Assembly: GCA_019454405.1 (NCBI GenBank)
Contig: JACFOH010000006.1
Span: forward strand, 38,262 to 102,261
From: Promineifilum sp.
GTDB taxonomy: Bacteria > Chloroflexota > Anaerolineae > Promineifilales > Promineifilaceae
DNA: 64,000 bases
Direction: 5' to 3'
Positions within the stretch are counted from its first letter, which is position 1; each line of letters starts with the position of its first letter. Made by a program: the position numbers and the translations under genes. A model generated the notes under the pieces. That model did no database searches. It was not told the DNA's origin and was given only the letters and a program-made list of their open reading frames with translations. Of the stretch, positions 1-8,412 are shown in pieces.

Positions 1-665
1 AATACCTGCATAGCGATGAGATCTTCTCCTCGCGCTACGGCCGATAGCTCAGATCCCTCTCCAGCAGTTGTCCGATTCAGTATCTCCGTCAGATCATTGG
101 CCGTCGGGAAGGGGACGTTGACCTTGAACAGGAATCGATCGAGTTGGGCTTCGGGGAGCGGGTAGGTACCTTCCTGTTCGATAGGATTTTGAGTTGCCAG
201 CACGAAGAACGGTGTGGGGAGCGGGTAGGTCATATTGGCCACGGTGACGGTGTGTTCCTGCATCGCTTCCAACAAGGCTGATTGCGTCTTGGGCGTCGCT
301 CGGTTAATTTCGTCGGCCAGCACTAGATTGGCGAAAATCGGCCCTTGCTGGAAGCGAAAGCCGCGCCGTCCATCATCGCGCTCTTCCATGATTTCGGTGC
401 CAGTGATGTCGGCAGGCATTAGATCTGGGGTGAACTGGATGCGGCTGAAGTCAAGGTCCAACGCCTGGCCCAGCGCGCGGATCAGCATCGTTTTACCTAG
501 CCCCGGCACGCCCTCTAACAGTACGTGACCATTGCTGATCATGCCGATCAGGACGTGGCGTATGACGGCATCCTGGCCAACGATAAGCTTCTTCACCTCG
601 GCTTCGATGGCTGCGGCTTGTTCGTGAAATGTCTCCGGGCTAATCTTTCTAACTGATTCTCTCAT
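1..665 (-). CDS. MoxR-family AAA+ ATPase (3' end outside window)
   Basis: The minus-strand reading frame opens with ATG at 665 and runs uninterrupted off the left edge, giving about 221 residues of the N-terminal part of a MoxR ATPase. Visible motifs are Walker A GVPGLGKT, Walker B LADEINRA and the family stretch ATQNPIEQEGTYPLPEAQ followed by LDRF. MoxR proteins are cytoplasmic AAA+ chaperone-like ATPases, usually encoded beside a DUF58 and a von Willebrand A protein whose complexes they help assemble; those partners would lie to the left of the window. The start is supported by the family-typical N-terminal helix and by the absence of an upstream in-frame extension of similar quality. Confidence 0.93.
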   Translation of the reverse strand, partial: MRESVRKISPETFHEQAAAIEAEVKKLIVGQDAVIRHVLIGMISNGHVLLEGVPGLGKTMLIRALGQALDLDFSRIQFTPDLMPADITGTEIMEERDDGRRGFRFQQGPIFANLVLADEINRATPKTQSALLEAMQEHTVTVANMTYPLPTPFFVLATQNPIEQEGTYPLPEAQLDRFLFKVNVPFPTANDLTEILNRTTAGEGSELSAVARGEDLIAMQV

Positions 666-722
666 GGATCCGACCCCACAATGTTTCGCCAATTATACAG
701 TCATTTGCGTCATGAAAATGGC

Positions 723-2363
723 TCACTCATCATAGCCTCTCTCAGCCAGGTAGTCAGTGTAGCCTCCAATGAAGTCGGTCAACGATCCGCCTCGCAATTC
801 GATGATACGGTCGACCACCTTATCCAGGAAATAACGATCGTGTGAGATGACGAAGACTGTGCCGATAAATTCGTTGAGAGTTTCTTCCAGCACTTCAATA
901 GCCGGGATATCGAGATTGTTGGTTGGCTCATCCAGTAGCAACAGGTTCGGCCGCTGCAATACGAGGCGCGCCAATTGTAACCGGCTTCGTTCACCGCCAC
1001 TCAATTTCCCAATGGGTTGCTGCATTTGATCATAGCTAAATAGAAAGCGCATTAGAAAAGCCACGGCCGCCTCTTGGGTTAATGGCGCTGCTTGTCGAAT
1101 GCAGGCGACTAGATCCTGATCTGGATTGAGTGTTTCTTGTTCTTGCGCATAGTATCCAATTCGAATACTTGGGCCGATCTTGATCTCACCCGACGATGTG
1201 CTCTCGGGATCGAGAAACATCTTGAGCAGGGCCGACTTGCCCGCACCGTTAGGCCCAACGAGGCCGACACGTTCGCCATGCCATAACGTCATGTTAAGCT
1301 TGCTGAAGAGCGTAACGCCAGTATCGAATGTACGGCTGACATTCACCAATTCCAGCACCTTGTTGCTGCCTCGCCAACCGTTCAGCTCCAGGGTCATTCG
1401 TTTGGCATCTGAGACGTTCTCGATCTTATCCATTTTTTCCAGCATCTTTTGCCGGCTACGCGCCTGACGAATGTGACGTTCATTGACGACAAGAGAGGCC
1501 CATAATTCGAATCGGGCGATTGCCGCCTCGATACGGGCGATCTCTTTTTGCTGAGCAGCATATAACTGTTGCTGACGTAAGCGCCGAATGGCACGTTCGT
1601 TGGCATAAGTGGTGTAATTGCCGGTGTATTGGGTGATGCGGCCGCCCTCCAGTTCGGCAATATGAGTTGCCACGCCGTCAAGTAGATAACGATCGTGAGA
1701 GATAATAACTACGCAACCCGGGTAGTCACGAATAATTCCCTCCAGGGCTCGTTTTGCCGGTAAGTCGAGGTGATTATCCGGCTCGTCCAGTAATAACAGT
1801 TGCGGCTGTTGAACCAGTAACTTGGCCAACATCACGAGCTTCTTTTGGCCGCCGCTGAGGTGTTCGGTCAAGGTTGACCAGCGATCACGACCGATACCCA
1901 AGGCGAGCAAGGCCGCCTTGATTTTGCTCTCGAAACGTTGGCCATCGAGTTGTTCGTAACGATGTAGTAGACGCTCGTGTTTTCGCATAGACTTTTCCAG
2001 AGCCTCAAGGTCGTTATACACCTCCGGTTGTGCCATCCGGTTGGCTAGCCACTCAAGCTCTCGCTCGATCTCGTCCAACTCGGGTAGGGCAGACAACGCC
2101 TCCTGCAATACCGTGCGACCGGCAAGGAGTTGTGGCTCCTGCTCTAACCGTCCCCAGGTTAGGCCTGCAATGCGAAATACCTGCCCCGCGTCGGCAGCTA
2201 ATTCTTGTGCGATGAGTTTCATGAGCGTTGATTTACCCGCGCCATTTGGCCCTATCAGAGCGATCCGTTGATCACGTTGAATTTCCCATGTGAGATTGGA
2301 TAGGATCGGCCGCCCGGCCAAGCTGACGTTGATATGATCAAGCTTGACAATAATCTCCGCCAT
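723..2363 (-). CDS. ABC-F family ATPase (duplicated ABC domains, no membrane part)
   Basis: A 546-residue protein with two ABC domains in one chain. Domain 1 has Walker A GPNGAGKST, signature LSGGQKK and Walker B LLLLDEPDNHLD; domain 2 has GPNGAGKSA, LSGGERSR and LLLLDEPTNNLD. A charged linker of about 80 residues separates them and there are no transmembrane segments. ABC-F proteins act on the ribosome, as translation factors or by displacing antibiotics. The frame stays open to an ATG at 2426, but the ATG at 2363 is preceded by GGAGG at good spacing and begins where family homology starts. A hairpin plus U-tract lies just upstream (see 2373-2407), an arrangement known for resistance-type ABC-F genes. 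Whether this is a housekeeping or resistance member cannot be told from sequence alone. Confidence 0.93.
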   Translation of the reverse strand: MAEIIVKLDHINVSLAGRPILSNLTWEIQRDQRIALIGPNGAGKSTLMKLIAQELAADAGQVFRIAGLTWGRLEQEPQLLAGRTVLQEALSALPELDEIERELEWLANRMAQPEVYNDLEALEKSMRKHERLLHRYEQLDGQRFESKIKAALLALGIGRDRWSTLTEHLSGGQKKLVMLAKLLVQQPQLLLLDEPDNHLDLPAKRALEGIIRDYPGCVVIISHDRYLLDGVATHIAELEGGRITQYTGNYTTYANERAIRRLRQQQLYAAQQKEIARIEAAIARFELWASLVVNERHIRQARSRQKMLEKMDKIENVSDAKRMTLELNGWRGSNKVLELVNVSRTFDTGVTLFSKLNMTLWHGERVGLVGPNGAGKSALLKMFLDPESTSSGEIKIGPSIRIGYYAQEQETLNPDQDLVACIRQAAPLTQEAAVAFLMRFLFSYDQMQQPIGKLSGGERSRLQLARLVLQRPNLLLLDEPTNNLDIPAIEVLEETLNEFIGTVFVISHDRYFLDKVVDRIIELRGGSLTDFIGGYTDYLAERGYDE

Positions 2364-2372
2364 TTCGCCTCC

Positions 2373-2407
2373 AAAAATAAAAAGCCGGGGTGTGTTACGC
2401 CCCGGCT
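2373..2407 (-). promoter_or_regulatory. attenuator-like intrinsic terminator in the ABC-F leader
   Basis: Perfect 8-bp inverted repeat AGCCGGGG (2383-2390) and CCCCGGCT (2400-2407) with a 9-nt loop. Read on the minus strand it is followed at once by TTTTTATTTTT, then GGAGG and the ABC-F start at 2363. The neighbouring upstream gene is divergent, so the hairpin cannot terminate another gene. It is best read as a terminator inside the ABC-F leader. A short in-frame open stretch from ATG 2426 overlaps it and could be a leader peptide. Confidence 0.65.
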
Positions 2408-2608
2408 GAAGAAATTCGTTAATCATTTGACATAAATATCATTCGCCAGGCGTGCGTCGAGAAGGCAACCCGAAACTGGAAGCCAGCAGGTGTGTTTGCG
2501 TGATTCGTAGTGTATATCCTGATAGGAATGACATGAGCCGAATTTAACCTGAAGAGTGGCGAAAAGGCAACTTCTCCCAACAATGATATACTAAAGGCTG
2601 GTTTAATT

Positions 2609-3943
2609 ATGAGATCTGTAAAGCCTCGCTTTGGTTATCTTATTGCGTCCATATTAAGTCTCGCCTTGGTGGTCGTTGCCTGTGGAATTAACCCGAACGC
2701 CTCTGAAGCGGAGGTGACGCCTTCTCCGGCCGTAACAATGCCGGTGGAGATCCCGCAACCGGCCGCCACTGCTGCATTATCCTCCACCCCGCAATCGCCT
2801 CCGTCGGTATCATCCCTTCGCTTATGGATTCCACCGGAGATCGGCGCGCGAACCGAGCCTGGGGCAGAGGAGTTGATAGGACAGATTCGAGCTTATCGCA
2901 CGATGCACCCTAATCTGGATGTCATTGTTGAGCAAAAACTGATCGAAGGGCAGGGAGGGCTGCTTAATTACCTTCAGACCGGTCGCGAGGTCGCGCCTTC
3001 CATATTGCCTGATGTCGTCGCTGTCCCTACGTCACTCCTGACTGATACGCGGGTGAAGGACCTGTTCTATCCTCTGGAAGGGAGCATCGGTTCTGAATTT
3101 CTGAACGATATCTACCCGGCTCCGGTTTCCCAGGTAGTAAGTAACGACCATATCTATGGCTATCCCTTCGCATCGACTGGGCTAACGCACCTGGTCTATA
3201 ACCCGGCCGTCGTTACCGAAACCGTTTCCCTGAATTGGACTCGATTTATTTCGGATACGGGCCACACTATGGTTTTTCCTGCGGATAGTCGTGAGGGAGC
3301 CGTATTCGGCCTCCAATTTTATCTGGCGGAGGGGGGCACTCTGGTGAATCAATCCGGTCAGGTAGCTCTCGAGGCCGAGCCTTTGTCGCGGGCATTAGCG
3401 AATATTGCCGTCAATAAAGGTAATTTGCTACAGAGCCACCAACTTAAGACATTGGATGAGAGTTGGCAATATTACCAGTTGGGCTTGAGTGATACGATCT
3501 GGATGCGTGCTGAGTATCTGTTTGGTCGTCAGCTTGCTCACTCATTGCCCGTAGATAAGCAAGGATTCTCGGCCGTTCCCGGCCCGGAAAGCGCGTTGAT
3601 TCCTTTGACAACAAGCTGGGCTTGGGCGATTACGACGAGTGATCCGGCGCGGCAGGCCGTGGCCGCTGATTTCATTCAGTATCTGACTGATCCCGATAGC
3701 CTCGCCAATTGGAGTGAACGCAGTCAGGTGATGCCGGCCAGACGTAGCGCGATGGCCCTTCTCGCTGAGAATGATTTGTATTATCGATTTCTGGGCGAGC
3801 AATCGGAATACGCTCAAGCGATGCCCATTAGTGAAACGAGCCGAGTGCTAGACGTGATCGGCGATGCTGTCTTTCAGGTATTGACGACGGACTCGTCTCC
3901 CGCGGCTATCGCTGATCGAGCTGTTGCAGCTTTGCGCCAGTAG
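2609..3943 (+). CDS. extracellular solute-binding lipoprotein (family 1, sugar type)
   Basis: A 444-residue secreted lipoprotein. The N-terminus has a basic start, a hydrophobic core and lipobox VVAC with Cys25, then a Ser/Pro/Thr-rich linker to about residue 80. The rest resembles family 1 periplasmic-type sugar-binding proteins (for example TSWAWAI and AADFIQYLTDP near the C-terminus). It would capture a solute outside the membrane for an ABC importer, but no permease or ATPase lies beside it, so its partner is elsewhere. TGATATACT at 2584-2592 looks like an extended -10, giving a very short leader; AAAGG lies about 12 nt before the ATG. Its 3' end overlaps the convergent hydrogenase protease gene by 70 bp. 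Confidence 0.85.
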   Translation: MRSVKPRFGYLIASILSLALVVVACGINPNASEAEVTPSPAVTMPVEIPQPAATAALSSTPQSPPSVSSLRLWIPPEIGARTEPGAEELIGQIRAYRTMHPNLDVIVEQKLIEGQGGLLNYLQTGREVAPSILPDVVAVPTSLLTDTRVKDLFYPLEGSIGSEFLNDIYPAPVSQVVSNDHIYGYPFASTGLTHLVYNPAVVTETVSLNWTRFISDTGHTMVFPADSREGAVFGLQFYLAEGGTLVNQSGQVALEAEPLSRALANIAVNKGNLLQSHQLKTLDESWQYYQLGLSDTIWMRAEYLFGRQLAHSLPVDKQGFSAVPGPESALIPLTTSWAWAITTSDPARQAVAADFIQYLTDPDSLANWSERSQVMPARRSAMALLAENDLYYRFLGEQSEYAQAMPISETSRVLDVIGDAVFQVLTTDSSPAAIADRAVAALRQ

Positions 3944-4452
3944 CGAGCTATCCAGTCGACCACTTCTTCTACGGCCGCTTTTACCGGCCCTGATAACCCC
4001 TCATCGAATCCCATACTTGCCGGGCATATCCCTAGTACGTAGCCGTCTGAACCGGTCATGCTGGCCACGTAGGTTGCTAGCATGCCCAGCGAGAGAGTGT
4101 GGGTGCTACTACCGGCACTATCAGCTTCACATGCTCTCAACCAGCGGATAGTTCCCGCTGGCTCGTCTGTTCGGATCGCATCGACGAACAGGATTATGTC
4201 GGGGCTGAAGCGAATGATGGGGCTGAAGCAGTTTTCCGGCGCGTGGCCACAGTTGATCAGGAGCAGGTTGTCATGAGGTTTCAGGACTTGTTCCAGCCCA
4301 CTGATAACAGCCGGCCCCGCGCCGTCGTCGCCGCATAGCGTTTGACCGACCCCTATGATAGCGAGTCTCGGCAGCGAATGGTCAGGCCGGTTCAATATCC
4401 GGTTCAGGTTCAGATTCCAAAGAGAACTGTTCAATGTCCTCTGGCTCCCCAT
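3874..4452 (-). CDS. hydrogenase maturation protease (HycI/HoxW family)
   Basis: Family M52 endopeptidase that trims the C-terminus of the [NiFe] hydrogenase large subunit after nickel insertion. The nickel-sensing motif is seen as IGVGQTLCGDDGAGP, followed by a second acidic position in ILFVDAIR. It is the last gene of the hydrogenase operon and overlaps the ferredoxin-like gene by 71 nt if the ATG at 4452 is used. The first 27 or so residues are not family-like, so a later TTG near 4393 is possible. The last 22 codons lie antisense to the end of the solute-binding gene and probably extend past the folded domain. Its presence supports a catalytically real hydrogenase rather than a complex I fragment. 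Confidence 0.85.
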   Translation of the reverse strand: MGSQRTLNSSLWNLNLNRILNRPDHSLPRLAIIGVGQTLCGDDGAGPAVISGLEQVLKPHDNLLLINCGHAPENCFSPIIRFSPDIILFVDAIRTDEPAGTIRWLRACEADSAGSSTHTLSLGMLATYVASMTGSDGYVLGICPASMGFDEGLSGPVKAAVEEVVDWIARYWRKAATARSAIAAGDESVVNT

Positions 4453-4801
4453 AGAGAACGGTGTAGTTATCTCGTCCTAGATCAGCTAACTCCCATTCGT
4501 CGTTCGATAATGTGATGCAATTAAAGCGGCATGAGTATGCGCATTGACCGCAGAACAGACATCGGTCGACATGATAACGGATGACAAATCGCTTGGCGGC
4601 CTTGTCGATAGTGATGAGCTCGATCGCGTCCGCGGGGCAATCCTTGACACATAACGCGCAGCCCGTGCACCCTTCGGGATTCCAATGCAGCATGCCCCGA
4701 AAGTCTTCGGCCGCAGGCCGTCGTTCAACCGGATACAGCTCAGTAACTGGTTGGCGAAATGCCGATCGGATCATGTCCTTGAGCATGCCAATCTTTTTCA
4801 T
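4382..4801 (-). CDS. group 4 hydrogenase 2x[4Fe-4S] ferredoxin-like subunit (NuoI/EchF/MbhN-like)
   Basis: A 139-residue iron-sulphur protein with two complete cluster motifs: Cys45/48/51/55 (CTGCALCVKDC) and Cys81/84/87/91 (CLFCGQCAYSC). Such subunits relay electrons between a soluble donor, normally reduced ferredoxin, and the small subunit of membrane hydrogenases. It sits directly after the NuoH-like gene with one base between them, as in Ech/Mbh and Nuo operons. The C-terminal tail after residue 105 is acidic and not obviously conserved. No NADH-dehydrogenase module (NuoE/F/G) is present in the window, consistent with ferredoxin as partner; that is an inference. Confidence 0.9.
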   Translation of the reverse strand: MKKIGMLKDMIRSAFRQPVTELYPVERRPAAEDFRGMLHWNPEGCTGCALCVKDCPADAIELITIDKAAKRFVIRYHVDRCLFCGQCAYSCRFNCITLSNDEWELADLGRDNYTVLYGEPEDIEQFSLESEPEPDIEPA

Positions 4802-4802
4802 C

Positions 4803-5765
4803 TCAACCTCCCAGGTTTAACACCCTGATGATAAGAATGATCAGCCATTGTGCGATAACAAGCACCGAGCCAAGCTTCCACCACAAGCTCACAGTTTGGT
4901 CAATGCGCAATCGAGCCAGAACTGTCTGTAGCATGACGACGATGACGAGCAGCCCTAGCGATTTCGCCGTGAATATTATCGGCACCAGCAGGCCGTCGCC
5001 GACACCGCCTAGATAGAGAGCTGTAATCAGCATCAGCCCGATGACAAGCTCGGCGGCCCGCGCCAGATTGAAGAGCGCCAGACCGCGGCCGCTGTACTCC
5101 GTCAGCGCTCCCGCTACGATCTCCGTCTCCGCTTCCGGTGCATCGAATGGCGGTAGCTCCAGCTTACCCATCAATCCGATGATGGCGACGATGAAGGTGA
5201 ACGGCAATGTTAGAGCGAACCAGGGTCGATTCGCCGCTGATTGCGCCAACTCCCAGATTTGCCAACTACCCGCTTCACCGGCGATCATCAGGGCGATGGA
5301 TGGGCTGAGAAGTGCTAGGATGAAGGGTGCTTCATAAGCGAACACCTGTGTGAAGGCTCGCAAAGCCCCGGTTAGCGAAAAACGACCGCGCGTTTGTGCC
5401 CCTGCCAGCCCTGTGCAGAGCATCAATAGACTGAGTAGATATAGGCTTACGACCAGATCGCCCGGGAAGCTGAAGACCGGCGGTAAGCCGAATAGAGGAA
5501 CGGCTAACCCGGCCGTTAATACTCCGGCTAGTGCCAGGATGGGCAACGCGGCGAACAGGAACGCACTCGTTCCATGGGGCTGGATCTCTTCTTTGCCTAG
5601 TAATTTGAGCGCGTCGGCGAATGGCTGGAACCAACGTGGCCCTAGCCGGTTCTGAAAACGAGCCAATAGCTTCCTGTCTATCCATTGATAGAACAAGCCG
5701 GCGGCGATGAGACCCAATCCCGCCGGAAAAAACATCAAGTAGGTCAGGTCGCGTACGATAGCCAT
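4803..5765 (-). CDS. group 4 hydrogenase membrane anchor (NuoH/EchB/MbhM-like)
   Basis: A 320-residue polytopic membrane protein with about eight hydrophobic segments. Family signatures are RKLLARFQNRLGP in the first loop and the acidic stretch LPPFDAPEAETEIVAG followed by TEYSG. The NuoH-like subunit forms the joint between the hydrogenase module and the membrane ion-pumping arm, and the conserved acidic residues are thought to start the coupling path. It lies between the large-subunit gene (12 nt upstream) and the ferredoxin-like gene (1 nt downstream). Confidence 0.93.
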   Translation of the reverse strand: MAIVRDLTYLMFFPAGLGLIAAGLFYQWIDRKLLARFQNRLGPRWFQPFADALKLLGKEEIQPHGTSAFLFAALPILALAGVLTAGLAVPLFGLPPVFSFPGDLVVSLYLLSLLMLCTGLAGAQTRGRFSLTGALRAFTQVFAYEAPFILALLSPSIALMIAGEAGSWQIWELAQSAANRPWFALTLPFTFIVAIIGLMGKLELPPFDAPEAETEIVAGALTEYSGRGLALFNLARAAELVIGLMLITALYLGGVGDGLLVPIIFTAKSLGLLVIVVMLQTVLARLRIDQTVSLWWKLGSVLVIAQWLIILIIRVLNLGG

Positions 5766-5777
5766 ATGATGTGTCCC

Positions 5778-7004
5778 TTACTCCAATATTGATGACTCCA
5801 GGCCCATTTTGCGCCGATAAAATTCGATTCCGTAGCGGCGAAGATCAGCCCAGTTCCAGACCTTTTCCTGGCCGTTGCGTCGTGACTCGCGAATGGAGAC
5901 GGCGCGATCATTGCAGGAAAAACAAGGATCGATGCCGACCAGAATCATAGGCACATCGGCCAGATTGTGACCGACGGCTTGTTTGATGACCGATCCCATA
6001 TTGCAGAGAGTAGGCGTGCGCACTTTAATACGATCGGGCGATTCTCCTCCGGTGCTACGGATAAAGTAGAACAGTTCGCCGCGTGGCGCTTCAACCCGAC
6101 TGATCACCTCACCGGGTTTCATCTTGCGCGGCATGCGTTTGACGGTGAGCTCCCCTTCCGGCATGTCGTTAAGGATATCTCGAATGACTCGATAGCTATC
6201 GAGCAGTTCATCCAACCGTACGAGAAACCGAGCTTCCAGGTCTCCGGTCGGGAGCGTGACCAGGTTGACCGGGAAATCGTGGTAGGCGATATAGGGCGCG
6301 TCGACGCGGATGTCACGTTCCACGCCGGAAGCGCGCGCTGTTGGCCCCACGACACCCAAGCGAAGCGCCTCTTCTTTTGTCATCAACCCCACGCCCCGCG
6401 TCCGCTGCAGGAAGAACGTGTCTTCATTCACCACACTTCGATAGTGGTGAGTTCGTTCTTCCAAGAAGTCCAGCCCTTTCAAGATGGTATTGGCGGCTTT
6501 GTCAGTGATATCGAATTTGACTCCGCCCAGGATATTGGCTGAGTAGTGCACGCGGTTGCCACTGACTTCTTCCAGGATGTCCATCACAGTTTCGCGGTCA
6601 CGCCATGTATACATGAAGAGCGTATCGAATCCCGCATCATGGGCAGCCACACCTAGCCAGAGGAGGTGGCTGTGGATGCGCTCTAACTCGGCAAAGATTT
6701 CCCGGATGGCTTGAGCACGAGGTGGCGCTTCGACTTCGGCTAACTGCTCGACCCCGAGGGTGTAGGCTGTCGCATGAATGTGTGAGCAAATGCCGCAGAC
6801 GCGCTCCAATAAGTATAGATTTTGCGTCCAGTTACGACTTTCCGTGCCTTTCTCGATTCCCCGGTGCGCATAACCAAGCCGAACCGAGGCCCCGGTTACT
6901 GTTTCTCCTTCGACCGTGAATTCAAAATGCCCAGGTTCCTTCAGCGCAGGATGTTGGGGGCCGATGGGAATGATGAAACGATCGGCTGTTTGTGTCGGAT
7001 TCAT
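5778..7004 (-). CDS. group 4 [NiFe] hydrogenase large subunit (NuoD-like fold)
   Basis: A 408-residue catalytic subunit. Both nickel-binding motifs are intact: L1 as RVCGICSHIH (Cys70 and Cys73) and L2 as DPCFSCNDR (Cys361 and Cys364). Complex I NuoD lacks these cysteines, so this is a hydrogenase. About 41 residues follow L2, a tail that the protease encoded at the end of the operon could remove. ATG 7004 was chosen over ATG 7082 because GGAAGGAC precedes it, it sits one base after the preceding stop, and the extra 26 residues are not family-like. Group 4 enzymes couple ferredoxin oxidation and H2 evolution (or the reverse) to ion transport; direction cannot be inferred here. Confidence 0.95.
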   Translation of the reverse strand: MNPTQTADRFIIPIGPQHPALKEPGHFEFTVEGETVTGASVRLGYAHRGIEKGTESRNWTQNLYLLERVCGICSHIHATAYTLGVEQLAEVEAPPRAQAIREIFAELERIHSHLLWLGVAAHDAGFDTLFMYTWRDRETVMDILEEVSGNRVHYSANILGGVKFDITDKAANTILKGLDFLEERTHHYRSVVNEDTFFLQRTRGVGLMTKEEALRLGVVGPTARASGVERDIRVDAPYIAYHDFPVNLVTLPTGDLEARFLVRLDELLDSYRVIRDILNDMPEGELTVKRMPRKMKPGEVISRVEAPRGELFYFIRSTGGESPDRIKVRTPTLCNMGSVIKQAVGHNLADVPMILVGIDPCFSCNDRAVSIRESRRNGQEKVWNWADLRRYGIEFYRRKMGLESSILE

Positions 7005-7005
7005 A

Positions 7006-7476
7006 TCACTTTTGTCCTTCCGCGATAGCGTCGGCCATTTCAAACTCTTTGCGCATCGGATATACGCCTTCGGGCCAATCATCGGGAATAAACAGACGAC
7101 TCTTGTCAGCCATGCCGATGATTTCGACGCCTAATATCTCGGACAATTCGCGCTCGTAGATTTCTGATAAGGGTACGAGATGGTGCAGCGTGGGTACGGC
7201 GGGCTTATCCCGTGGAACGGTTATCCTCAAGGTAACAACAGCCGCGCCCTCGGCGAAATGATAGAGCACCCATAAAGCCCCCGTTGCCACGCCCGGATCC
7301 ATGCCCGTAATCGCGGCCAGGTATCCCCAGTCTGACCTGACGAGTGCTCCGGCGGCGGCTAATAGGTCGCCCGGATCGATTATCACGTCCAATCGATGCG
7401 GTTGAGGGGCGCTGGTGCCGCGCGACCATTCGGCCAGTAATCGTTCAGCGAATTCCAATCGGGTCTGCGTATTCAT
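7006..7476 (-). CDS. NuoC-like hydrogenase subunit (30-kDa subunit family)
   Basis: A 156-residue soluble subunit of the NuoC/EchD type. The diagnostic C-terminal pattern is present: PLSEIYERELSEILGVE, then DWPEGVYPMRK. In the complex this subunit packs on the large subunit and holds the peripheral arm together; it binds no cofactor. It overlaps the end of the small-subunit gene by 32 nt and is followed after one base by the large subunit, implying translational coupling. The order B-C-D matches the Nuo and Mbh/Ech gene order. Confidence 0.9.
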   Translation of the reverse strand: MNTQTRLEFAERLLAEWSRGTSAPQPHRLDVIIDPGDLLAAAGALVRSDWGYLAAITGMDPGVATGALWVLYHFAEGAAVVTLRITVPRDKPAVPTLHHLVPLSEIYERELSEILGVEIIGMADKSRLFIPDDWPEGVYPMRKEFEMADAIAEGQK

Positions 7477-8017
7477 CTGTCAGGTCCTCTTCTTGTGGTA
7501 TCGCATGAGGGTCGATGCCCATTTCAACCATGAGATTATCGATTTCGTCCACCCTGTCCGGCTGTAACTGTTTCAACAGGAGCGCCACGCCATTGATAAT
7601 CGCCTCAGGTCGCGGCGGACACCCGGGAATGTAAGCGTCAACGGGTATCGCTTCGTCAATGCCTCCCAGGATGTTGTAGCAACCGCGAAACACACCTCCC
7701 GAGATGCTGCATGTGCCGACGGCGACGACAAATTTCGGCTCCGGCATCTGCTCGTAGATCCGACGCAATCTATCTCTCGACTGGCGTGTCACCGGCCCCG
7801 TACAGACCAACACATCTGCGTGGCGCGGGCTACCTTGTAGTTTGATCCCCAGTCGCTCCAAATCGTAGCGTGGCGTCAAGGTGGCCAGAATTTCGATGTC
7901 GCAGCCGTTGCACGATCCACTGTTGTAATGCACCAGCCAAGGTGAGTTGGCCAGCGCCCAATTGCGCACCCTTTCCAATAAGTCTCTTAGATTTCTGGTT
8001 GAGCCTTCGACCATCAT
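7445..8017 (-). CDS. group 4 hydrogenase small subunit (NuoB/EchC-like, proximal 4Fe-4S)
   Basis: A 190-residue protein carrying the proximal [4Fe-4S] cluster next to the NiFe site. The four ligands are visible: Cys36 and Cys39 in GSCNGCDIE, Cys103 in VGTCSISGGVF and Cys133 in IPGCPPRPE. The last about 40 residues form an acidic tail beyond the conserved fold. It passes electrons from the two-cluster ferredoxin-like subunit to the active site. It precedes the NuoC-like gene with a 32-nt overlap and follows the NuoA-like gene by 28 nt. Confidence 0.93.
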   Translation of the reverse strand: MMVEGSTRNLRDLLERVRNWALANSPWLVHYNSGSCNGCDIEILATLTPRYDLERLGIKLQGSPRHADVLVCTGPVTRQSRDRLRRIYEQMPEPKFVVAVGTCSISGGVFRGCYNILGGIDEAIPVDAYIPGCPPRPEAIINGVALLLKQLQPDRVDEIDNLMVEMGIDPHAIPQEEDLTDEYADPIGIR

Positions 8018-8045
8018 GTCTATATCCTTGCCGCTGATAGATCGC

Positions 8046-8393
8046 CTAACTTAGAAAAATGATAACCATCGTGATCGTTAGCCCGATAAGGTAAATGAGC
8101 ACTGCTACCCATAAATTTGCGCCAATGACGATCCCCCCGGCGGTTAACCCGGCTGTCGCCAGGACCAGCGCGGCTAGATGGAGAACGGCGAAGAAAAGGG
8201 CGACAATGAAGAACCGTCGATAGCCAGGGGCGGCTTTCTTCGTTGACGCGACTTCTCCGCCGGCATAGAGACTTGACTTGATCGAATTGTGTGGCTTTGC
8301 TATTGGCGCCATCAAACGGCCGAACAGATAAAGCAACGCGACAAGCCCGATGTAAATCATGAAGGCGATGGGGGGCGAAGAAAGTAATGTCAT
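8046..8393 (-). CDS. NuoA-like small membrane subunit of the hydrogenase
   Basis: A 115-residue protein with three hydrophobic segments (about residues 7-27, 62-85 and 90-113) separated by a loop containing SLYAGGE, similar to the NuoA loop that ends in an acidic residue. In complex I this loop contacts the quinone-site junction; in membrane hydrogenases a related subunit (MbhI-like) links the arms. It lies between the NuoN-like and NuoB-like genes. Assignment to the NuoA family rests on size, topology, loop and position rather than strong identity. Confidence 0.72.
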   Translation of the reverse strand: MTLLSSPPIAFMIYIGLVALLYLFGRLMAPIAKPHNSIKSSLYAGGEVASTKKAAPGYRRFFIVALFFAVLHLAALVLATAGLTAGGIVIGANLWVAVLIYLIGLTITMVIIFLS

Positions 8394-8412
8394 AACTCCA
8401 TTTCCTTGCGTT

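Noticed and set aside
5967-6542. 191-residue plus-strand open frame inside the hydrogenase large-subunit gene
   Set aside because: Antisense shadow of the L1/L2-containing gene; no ribosome-binding site or family features.
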